From: Eretmocerus hayati
Taxonomy: Eukaryota > Arthropoda > Insecta > Hymenoptera > Aphelinidae
Direction: 5' to 3'
Assembly: GCA_029851415.1 (NCBI GenBank)
Contig: CM056741.1
Location: 82,415,282-82,479,281, forward strand
Length of the DNA: 64,000 bases
Position numbers and translations under genes: made by a program
The notes under the pieces: model-generated
The model's database searches: none
Seen by the model: only the letters and a program-made list of their open reading frames with translations
Told to the model about the DNA's origin: nothing
Shown here: one piece after another, positions 55,787 through 64,000 of the stretch
Layout of the letters: every line of letters starts with the position of its first letter
Position numbering within the stretch: position 1 is the stretch's first letter

Positions 55787-57059
55787 GATGAGGTTCCCCG
55801 CACCATTACAAGGCTTTCTCTTTGAGAAAGCAAAATTACTCGAGAAAGTAAAAACAATCGAGGGAGTGAAGTAAAGATCACGGTGTACCTGAACGCATTT
55901 TTTTCCAAAGTGAAAACTCCCTCTGAGATTATTTTGGTTTCTGATTCTACATCACTGGGGCATCATTTTCCCATAAAAATAAAAATCGCAGGCTGAGCCC
56001 TTGTGAAGGAATGTCGTTTGAAATATGTTTCGGCCAGTCTTCGAACGCCCTAAGTGATGTGGCTCATCCCTCGGTGGATATAAGCCCAAAACGGAGTTTC
56101 TTCACTCCCCAACGCTAGATTCTACAAAATGTGACCTCTTTGGGTCCTTCTGAGGCTTGTTGAGGTAAGGCATGACCCTGAAAACACTCCAAAAAGGCAA
56201 AAAAACCAATGTTTTGAGTCCTCAAGAGCTCATTTGAGAGTCCTTGGGTAGATTGGGCCAGAAATGTCCATGTGTACTCTTGCAAAGGTTGCACACTATT
56301 CCCACAGGGAGATGATTTTGGAACAAACCATTCTCATGTGGAAACCTTCCCATTGAAGCACTCGAAACACTGTTGAAACTGTAAAACAGATTTTCCTTGT
56401 GAGAATGGGATCGGAGTGGATTTGGAACGGAGTAATACGTGTTTTTTAATCGTTTTGCACGAGGATTGGCCGTCCTCCAACTCGAGCGAGTTGGAAATGG
56501 TGCTCATGAAAGCAGGAAATAGCTTGGAGTCCTCTCTTTGGATAAGTCAATAGCTTTTCTGTGCGCACTCGTGTTTGTATACCTCGTCTCTGCAGTCAAT
56601 TACAGATGCAGTTCAAATCTGAACTACTTCATATTGGGTCTATATCGATGGGGGAGAAAGAGTATCACAGATGATCCAAACAATGCAAGAATCTGCGCAA
56701 CCATATCCGTGATATCTTTTTTATGCAGCCCGACTGACAAGGAGAGCATCAGGTCTGCGGAATAGGGATCTTGATGAAACTCTGGGAATCATCTCGTTCT
56801 GGTGAAATACGCTGCTGAAAGAGATTAGCAGAATGCTTTCTCTCAGAGGTTCACTCGGATTGATGAGAAATTTGGAGAACTGATCAAATTCCGAAATCAT
56901 GATTGAAATTCCCACAAAATAGTGTCATTTCCCCTGTGTTCCAATCCATTCAGACGCAACTCATACTCAGAAGTAGATATGAGGAAAAAATTAATTTTAG
57001 ATTAAATTGTGATTGTATATCTCGATTTATTTCCTCGAGAAACACTTTTAGGGTGATTA
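55787..57059. other. Gene-free interval
   Basis: No family recognised. A 75-codon frame at 56538-56765 looks like a signal-peptide ORF but starts at TTG and has no support. Confidence 0.4.
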
Positions 57060-57500
57060 AGATGATCTAGACTCTAGTTTTACAAGTGGAAACAATCGTT
57101 TGATTGAGAAGGAGTTTTGATACAGTTGGTTTGTAGATGATGAAAATGGAGTTCTTGGAGGAAATTTCGATTCTTGGAGTGAAAATTGGATTTGAATTAG
57201 CCTTGAACGTAGTTGGATCAAATTCGGTTTCAACCAATTGATGCAGGATGCTGGAAAAGTATCTCTCTAGTTCATTAGAAGGTGAATAGATTAGTTGTAG
57301 TGGGGAATACGAGCAAAAAATGAATTTTGGATGAATTTTTTCCTCATATTTTGAGCTATTTTTACAAGATCCCCTTCTAAGGGAATTCAGATGACCTACA
57401 CTTGTGTTTTTTGTGCAAGGTATATCGTCTGGTTGAGACGAAATTTTGATATAGTTGGTGTAGAGATGATAGAAATGGAGTATTCTCAAAAAATTTGGAT
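57060..57500 (+). repeat. Second locus of the ~325-bp tandem repeat
   Basis: About one and a half units: gatacagttggtttgtagatg near 57119 recurs as gatatagttggtgtagagatg near 57446, a period of about 327. The order of words (ttgagac, gatacagttgg, gatgatgaaaatgg, ggaggaaatttc) matches the locus at 22860-23510. Confidence 0.65.
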
Positions 57501-57579
57501 TTTTCGAGGATAAATTTGCAAGGGGGAAATAGCTGATATTCCATACTGTAGATACTTGGCTTATAACTGTACGTACTTG

Positions 57580-57890
57580 CTCGTACCTGTCAATACTCGC
57601 AACAGTAATTCCTGCTACCTACACAGTACGGAATGGGTATGTGATGGATTTTGGAGAGGCGCTCCAAATGCACGCAACAGTAGTTGCCAGTATGTGACGG
57701 GTACTGAACAAGTACGTGACGGATTCTGGAGCCCTTGCTCAGCGAGCCCCATGGCAGTAAATTCGTGTATGTGCCAAGTACGGATCGAGTACGTGACGGA
57801 CTCTAAGAGCGGGTCACGGGGTACCATGAGGCAGTAGTTGCCAGCACGTAATAGGAACGGGACAAGTATGTGACGGACTCCGTGAGCGCA
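57580..57890 (+). repeat. Degenerate ~80-bp tandem repeat, four units
   Basis: Words cagtagttgccag, gtacggaacaagtacgtgacg and gattctggagcg-like recur four times at about 75-95-base spacing, with the end of each unit reading gtgacggactct or a variant. No stops fall in one plus-strand frame, but it is not a plausible gene. Confidence 0.6.
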
Positions 57891-58380
57891 GCTGGTCTGA
57901 TTCAACCTACCTTGAATGACGGTGTCTCCTGCTACGCAATTATCACGCAGAGAATCAACTAGTTTATTAATTAACTGACTAATTAATGAATTAGCCTGCT
58001 CGAATCTCACACGAGCCTCACCGCGATGTTCTACACTCACGAAGGTCAAAAAAATGAGAAAACACAGCGCACGGAAATGAAATTTTGATCCCTCTTTCGA
58101 TAATAATTTTTTTCGCGACTTTGGATCGCCAAACTAATGATTGCGCCATTAATACGTCGAACTCGACCCTTTGTGGAAGTATTCGAGTGAAATTCCACTT
58201 GGATCGAGTTGTTTTTTCACTCGATCCTCGAGTTGCTTACAATTTTCAGTATAAACAAACTAAATATTTATATATTGTGGAACGATATTGAGACTAAAAT
58301 GCTAAATGAAAACAATGGAACTGCATAAAAAATGGAAAAAACACTTTCAACCAAGTTTAGTATGATTTCATGATTGGTTG

Positions 58381-58463
58381 TCGCTGGGGTTTGAACCTGG
58401 TTCTTTTGCTTCATCTTCTCTGATCGTTCTTTATTACGCCAACCATCTAACCAACTGAACCAT
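58381..58463 (-). pseudogene. tRNA-like sequence with pol III boxes
   Basis: Minus strand: tggttcagttgg (box A-like) and ggttcaaacccc (box B-like) 53 bases apart, the spacing of a tRNA with an extended variable part. It does not fold convincingly. Probably a SINE head or tRNA relic. It abuts the palindrome at 58469. Confidence 0.45.
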
Positions 58464-58468
58464 CGGGT

Positions 58469-60573
58469 ATATTGACGAGAGAGACTGGGAAAACAGTGAT
58501 GAGGGCCGTTATGACAACCAATCGTAAATTTTTCGACAAAAGTGGTTTACTGTAAGTCTGAGTAAGACTATTTTTCACTGCTCTACGTAAAATAGCCTGA
58601 TTCACTGTTTTTCGTGTAATATGGCTATAGGAACCCGTATGAAATCCAAATCTCATGATTACGATGAATGATTCGATATGAATAATTGCTATCTACGAAT
58701 TGAACCTCAATGTTTGGGATGAAACGCACGGTAGAATTGAAGCACAAGTCCTGTTTGCATCAAATTGCACATCTTGATTCGTATCAAGAACGTGATAGTA
58801 AGAGTGTCAAGATAATGATGTTGACTTAGGTTGACTCATTCCACGAGAAAACGATATATGGTCGACAGTTGGATCTCAGATTTCTTTCTAAGTGAACATT
58901 CTCGATTTTATAGGTTAAAAAATGAGCTTCCTTCACCATAAAAGAAATTACAAAATTTTCTTTCGGACCCTGGTACACAAATCAAAACCATGTTTTCAAC
59001 TTTTTTTAGCAAAATTTCCGTAACTCTTTCACACACAACTCGTTACAGCTCAAAAATCACGGCAGATAGAGGGACGCGGTTCAGCGCATCTAAAAGGTGA
59101 GCAAAAAGCCTATCAAAAACCACTTTGGAGTTCTGGTTCCCATAGAACCTTGATTATAAATGGATGATTCCGTGAAAATCATCTTTAATTTTTTTCCTCA
59201 AAATGCTATTTTTTTGGAAGATTTGCAAGTACATATTTTCATGTAAAAAGTTGTGTTCTCCACGAATAAAATATTTTCACTCAGCATTTTTGGATTTCAA
59301 GCTGTTTTCTGGGCATTTTTTCGATTCCAATGACAGAAAACCTCAATTTTCTGCGCATGCGCGAGATTTTAGAATTCCAGAACTGATTTTTCTGAGAAGC
59401 TGAGAAAATTTTCTTCAAAATGACTTCTTGGTGAGCTTGAATCCGTTGACTTAAACCAAAGTTACAGTGACTTTTGACAGCCACTACAAAAAGCAGCTTG
59501 GTGCAAGGCCCCATATTCACTCCAGTCATTGCCTGGAAGCCTTCATGTTTTCGCTCGAATCGTTCTTCATCATTCGGGCGCTGTAATTCCGCTTCTAGTT
59601 GATCAAATTGAACTTAATAAGGGGTCATTCCAAAGAAAGTTTTCTCAGCTTCTCAAAAAAATTGGTTTTGGAATTCTAAAATCTCGCGCATGCGCAGAAA
59701 ATTGAGATTTTCTGTCATTGGAATCGAAAAAATGCCCAGAAAATAGCTTAAAACCCAAAAATGCAGAGTGAAAATAATTTATCCGTGGAGAACACAACTT
59801 TTTACATGAAAGAATGGACTTTTGAATCCTCTAAAAGAATAGCTTCTTCAGGAAAAAAATGAAGGATGATTTTCACGGAATTATCCATATATAATCGAGG
59901 TTCTATGAGAACCAGAACTCCAAAGTGGTTTTTGATAGGTTTTTTGCTCATTTTTCAGATGCGCCGAACCGCGTCCCTCTATCTGCGGTAATTTTTGAGC
60001 TATAACGATTTGAGTGTGAAAAAGTTACGGAAATTTTGCAAAAAAAAGTTGGAAACATGATTTTGATTTGTGTACCAGGGTCCGAAGAAAAATTTTGTGA
60101 TTTCTTTTATGGTGGAGGAAGTTCATTCTTCAACCTATGAAATCGAAAAAGTTCACTTAGAAAGAAATCTGAGATCCAACTGTCGACCATATATCGTTTT
60201 CTCGTGGAATTACTCCTGAGTCAACTCATTATCTTGACACTCCTACTATCACGTTCTTGATACGAATTAAGATGTGCAATTTGATGCAAACAGGACTTGT
60301 GCTTCAATTCTACCGTGCGTTTCATCCCAAACATTGAGGTTCAATTCGTAGATAGCAATCATTCATATCGAATCATTCATCGTAATCATGAGATTTGGAT
60401 TTCATACGGGTTTCTATAGCCATATTACACGAAAAACAGTGAATCAGGCTACTTTACGTAGAGAAGTGAAAAATAGTCTTACTCAGACTTACAGTAAATC
60501 TTTTTTGTCGAAAAATTTACGAATGGTTGTCATAACGGCCCTCATCACTGTTTTCTCAGTCTCTCGTCAATAT
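58469..60573. mobile_element. Palindromic (foldback) element, 2.1 kb
   Basis: Starts atattgacgagagagact and ends with the complement tcagtctctcgtcaatat. The arms pair along nearly the whole length with a centre near 59520 (landmarks agattttagaattccag and ccgcgtccctctatctgc with their complements). A 60-70-codon frame is seen in both arms (58447-58656 minus, 60388-60612 plus), but it resembles no protein family. No transposase is present. The centre shares words with the giant palindrome at 25.7-29.9 kb. Confidence 0.85.
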
Positions 60574-61143
60574 CGTGGATATTCCGCTAGGTGGCGAAAC
60601 GGTACAGATTGAAATCGCGATCGCTCCTCAGTAAAATTATCGTAATTGTGTGTAATAAAGTTCTATCAAGTGTAAAAACGAGTCTAGTATAAACAATTGT
60701 GTGCACTGATTGACTGAGTGGAGTAATGGCTCGTTTAGTTGCAGCAATCTGTAGAATTTCGAATTGTGCATAACATGCCCATGGTTCGCAGTCCTCATGC
60801 ACATTCTTCCTAGCTGTGTGTGTGCGCCACTCGTCTATTTGGCGCCGAAAGTCTAAAGTTGTCACCGTATAGTGCAGTGTAAATGACTGTGAATATTATG
60901 AACTGTAATGATTTCTGAATAGTACTGATATCTGACAGCAATTGCACTATTTGCGTTTTGTCAGCTCGCTTTGTAGAATGCACTCAGCGTGCTAGTGTTG
61001 TGATCGTTCGCCCGCCTACAGTAGTGTCGTAGTGTGCGTAGCTAACGTATGACGGGCAGTGGTTTTATCGCTGTCTCTCTCGTTTCTCTCAGCTGTTGTC
61101 TGCTGTGTTTACGATCGCAAACCGAATTCTGCCAACAGCTGCG
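60574..61143 (+). promoter_or_regulatory. Probable LINE 5' UTR
   Basis: Non-coding stretch between the palindrome and the ORF1 ATG, with less AT bias near 61000-61100. Internal promoters of jockey-group LINEs lie here, but no specific element can be named. The exact 5' end of the LINE is not visible. Confidence 0.4.
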
Positions 61144-62136
61144 ATGTCAGCCTGCCAACTATGCGAATGTGCATTTATTGAAGGCGATGTAATCGCCGCA
61201 TGTAATTTCTGTACCCGCCTGTTCCACGCAACTAAGGAATGTGCGGGCTTATCGTCATCAGAGATAAAGGTACTTGAGTTCAAGAAAAAGACGCCGATGA
61301 TGGTGTATAAGTGCGCAGAATGTAAGGATAATGGCAATGTTCATCCGAGCCTGGCTGAGTGCGTGATCGCACTACAGAGTTCAATGAAAAACTTGTCCTC
61401 TATCGTCGAATCTGTCAGAGGTGTCCCCACTGAAGTGGGTGAATTGCGAGCTGAGGTGCAAACCATGCGTCCTGAAGTTGATAAAATTCCTATGCTAGAG
61501 GCAGAAATCAACAATTTGAAGCAATCTCTCCAGGCAAATGCGGTCTCAAATAACGATGTTTCTGTTAAAGGAGTTGGATTTGCAAATCCCACATCTAATC
61601 AAGATCAATCCATTGATGCTATCTCTGCTGAAATACGGGACCGTAATCTCAGGATGAATAATATCCTACTATATAATGTGGCTGAATCTGACCCTGTTGG
61701 TGATGTATCGAAGGATTTACAGCGCGTGAAGAACTACTTGCAGGTCATTGATAATCTCAAACTTGAGCTTATAAATATTCGTAGAATTGGGTCGGTTCAG
61801 GGTAAAGACAAGCCCCGGCCAATTGTAGTTCGCCTTTCGTCTCATATCGAAGTAATGTCAGTTATGAAACACAAAAAGAGTCTTCCCCATGGAATATCGG
61901 CATCCACTGATAGAACTGTCAAGCAAAGAGAACAGCTTAGGGCCCTCAGAGCTCAAGTTGATCGTATTAATGAAGAAAAAGGTTATCGCTGTAAGTCTAT
62001 AAAGTATATAAATGGAACGCCAACTATCATTGACTTCAAGAATACAACTACGCAGACACCTGAAGCTCTGTTGCCCTCAGTACAGTCAGGGCCCTCAACC
62101 GCTCCGATGAGTAACAATGTTAGTGGAAAAATCTGA
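61144..62136 (+). CDS. LINE ORF1 with PHD-like zinc finger
   Basis: 330 codons from the ATG at 61144. Nucleic-acid-binding and chaperone-type partner of the LINE RT. The N-terminus has a C4HC3-type zinc finger: CQLC, then CNFC, HATKEC and CAEC within the first 65 residues. A coiled-coil stretch follows (VESVRGVPTEVGELRAEVQ to EAEINNLKQSL), then RDRNLRMNNILLYNV and VVRLSS, which mark the RRM-like part seen in ORF1 of jockey/CR1-group LINEs. The basic C-terminus (KQREQLRALRAQVDRINEEK) fits the C-terminal domain. The frame is also open upstream to 61096 but without ATG. It is complete and undamaged. ORF2 starts within or just after its end. Confidence 0.87.
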   Translation: MSACQLCECAFIEGDVIAACNFCTRLFHATKECAGLSSSEIKVLEFKKKTPMMVYKCAECKDNGNVHPSLAECVIALQSSMKNLSSIVESVRGVPTEVGELRAEVQTMRPEVDKIPMLEAEINNLKQSLQANAVSNNDVSVKGVGFANPTSNQDQSIDAISAEIRDRNLRMNNILLYNVAESDPVGDVSKDLQRVKNYLQVIDNLKLELINIRRIGSVQGKDKPRPIVVRLSSHIEVMSVMKHKKSLPHGISASTDRTVKQREQLRALRAQVDRINEEKGYRCKSIKYINGTPTIIDFKNTTTQTPEALLPSVQSGPSTAPMSNNVSGKI

Positions 62137-64000
62137 ACCGCAGCAAGGACTCTATTTTCTTTCACTATCAGAATGCCCATTCAATCGTGAACAAGCTCAC
62201 TTTAATGTAGACAAATATACATCTTTTCACCAAGACTCCTGATATAATTGCTCTAACTGAAACATGGTTGAAACCTTATATTTTGAATTGTGAAATTGGT
62301 CTGGAAAGATTTTCTATTTATAGATCCGACAGAAAAGTTAAACGAGATGGAGGTGTTCTGAATGGAATCGCTAAGATTCGTAAATTCAAAACTAAGAAGA
62401 TCTTTGATGGCGATTTACTCGGCGCTGACGTCCTCATTCTAACGGTCTCTGGAAAGAATATCAAATATATTGTTGGGGTCGTTTACATCCCTCCAGACTC
62501 TACGCAAGCAGTATATCAAGCAGTAGCCGATTGCATCGATGAAGTTATGACCAAATTCTCTGGGCACGAGGTCCTTATCAGTGGTGATTTCAATTTGCCC
62601 AATATCAAACTGTATGGTACTCCTCTGACACCAGAGTCACTAGGCCCTACTAATCAAGACCGATTACAATGTGCAGAAATTCTGTGTCACGTATTTGCTG
62701 GATTGGAGGTATCGCAAGTCTATCCAGGTCACTCACTCAAAGGTTATACCTTGGATCTGCTCTTCGCAAACCCTGGGCTCTACAAACAACGTGACTGCAC
62801 GGATCAGCTCATCCCCTGTGACATTCATCATGAGGTATTGTGCGGTGAATTTCTCAGTGATAGTCCGCAATCATATTTGAAAGAGACTGGCAGTTATTTG
62901 GACTTCAGATCTGCGGACTACGATAGTGTTTTAAGTGCCCTAGGTCAAATTGATTTTAGCTCTGTATCTTTGCATAGCAAAGTCAACGAACAAGTTTCTC
63001 ATTTCAATGATATTTTAAAGAATGTTATCAGAGATAAGGTGCCTCTTAAAGTAAACTCACAATCGCAGTTTCCCAAATGGTATGACGATGAATTAATTAC
63101 GTTGATTTTTGAAAAGAAAAAACAGCACACAATTTGGAAAACAACGTCGATTCAAGAAAATTACATTGAGTTCAAAAAGCTAAGAGCAAAATGTATTAGA
63201 ACTTCACGCACTAAGTACCTTGAATACATAAAATCCGTCGAGGATGATCTAAGCTTCAACTTGAGGTATTTCTGGGCCTATACAAAGAAGTTGAGAAAAA
63301 CTTACAGTCTCCCAAATAATATGTATTTCAAAAATCGTTCAGCAAACGAAGGTGCGGGAATTTCGAATCTATTTGCAAGTTACTTCAGCTCAGTCTATAC
63401 TGACTCGGCTGCAAAACCTTTGAGAGTAAAAAATTGTGAAGATAAGCTTGAGAATATTGTGCTAACATCAGATGAGCTTCATTCAGTTGTAAATAGATTG
63501 GATGAAAATGTAAAGGCAGGACCCGATGGCATACCGGCGATTTTTGTGAAGAAATGTTGGCCAAAAATTAGTAAGTGTGTACTGGATATCTTCAATAAGT
63601 CTCTTGCTTCCGGGGTATTTCCTTCTGCATGGAAAACATCTTTTATCCAGCCGATTCTCAAGAGTGGAGATGTGCATGACATTGAAAATTACCGGCCTAT
63701 ATCCATTCGCAGTTGCTTGGCAAAACTTCTCGATGCTTGTATAGCGACCCGATTGACAGACTTTCTGACAAGAAGGATCATCCAAAGCCAGCACGGGTTT
63801 TTAAATGGGAAATCTACCATCACTAATCTTCTCGTTTACCAAGACTTTATTACTAATTCTCTGAGGGATGACTCACAAGTAGACTCCATTTATATAGACT
63901 TTGTCAGAGCTTTCGATTCTGTTAACCATGAGAGACTACTCGCAAAGTTATTTAACGCTGGTATAAGGAGCAATTCAAATCGATGGTGTGCGTCATATCT
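62124..64000 (+). CDS. LINE ORF2: endonuclease and reverse transcriptase, 3'-partial
   Basis: Read in the frame whose codons start at 62124. APE-type endonuclease: FHYQNAHSIVNKL (62160), LTETWLKP (62253), VVYIPPDS, SGDFNLPN (near 62580), then DLLFANP and HHEVLCG. A roughly 270-residue linker follows, then RT: AGPDGIP (63520), NYRPIS (63690), QHGFLNGKST (63791) and YIDFVRAFDSVNH (63891), which holds the first catalytic Asp at 63897-63899. The window ends before YxDD. A single in-frame TAG at 62208-62210 breaks the endonuclease N-terminus. Everything after it is open for about 600 codons, so the copy is young. Domain order and motifs place it in the jockey/CR1 group of LINEs. Confidence 0.88.

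Noticed and set aside
56538..56765. Small secreted peptide gene
   Set aside because: Begins at TTG, no ATG, no poly-A or splice context, no homology.
40736..62210. Stop-codon reassignment (TAA/TAG read as sense), suggested by several elements with a single in-frame stop
   Set aside because: Long intact frames (pol, first env, ORF1) avoid TAA and TAG, and the stops do not sit at one consistent residue: in the pogo transposase the stop is where Pro is usual. Ordinary decay explains them.

Overview
The window is a transposon-packed stretch of a eukaryotic nuclear genome. It most likely comes from an insect or another arthropod. This rests on two errantivirus-like Gypsy elements carrying baculovirus-F-type env genes, Penelope-like, jockey-group, pogo/Tigger and CACTA-like elements, tRNA-derived SINEs and a Copia remnant. 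The species cannot be told. I found no convincing single-copy host gene. Almost every recognisable coding stretch belongs to a mobile element, and most are broken.

Layout. 1-6.9 kb: 3' part of an open errantivirus-like element, with a very large pol (RT, RNase H, an OTU-like cysteine protease, integrase) followed by an apparently spliced env. 6.9-10.4 kb: AT-rich sequence without genes, plus a GC-rich patch. 10.46-12.94 kb: a second, 5'-truncated errantivirus-like element with in-frame stops. 14.1-16.9 kb: a long-inverted-repeat (foldback) element with a 33-bp minisatellite in its loop. 18.7-24.3 kb: LTR-like sequence, AGCT-rich and gcgtacgc-type repeats, a palindromic MITE, a Tigger-type non-autonomous element and a ~325-bp tandem repeat. 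25.7-29.9 kb: a giant imperfect palindrome with a gene-family fragment in one arm. 29.9-30.8 kb: hairpin and TIR elements with a tRNA-like module. 31.9-34.5 kb: a CACTA-ended element with TTA target duplications, 510-bp TIRs and a pseudogene of a widespread invertebrate family. 36.7-39.3 kb: two 5'-truncated Penelope-like copies head to head. 39.4-42.2 kb: MITEs and a pogo-family element. 43.7-44.5 kb: Copia fragment. 46.5-53.4 kb: a solo LTR and a large LTR element of the same family that has lost or never had coding capacity. 54.8-55.8 kb: two tRNA-derived SINEs. 57.1-57.9 kb: tandem repeats. 58.5-60.6 kb: another palindrome. 60.6-64.0 kb: a LINE with PHD-like ORF1 and endonuclease/RT ORF2 running off the window.

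How they work together: autonomous elements (pol/env, LINE, Penelope, pogo) supply enzymes. The many palindromic or TIR-only elements look like non-autonomous passengers. The striking themes are the abundance of kilobase-scale palindromes, some sharing a core motif, and elements carrying fragments of invertebrate gene families. Family recognition is from memory and pattern reading. No database search was run.
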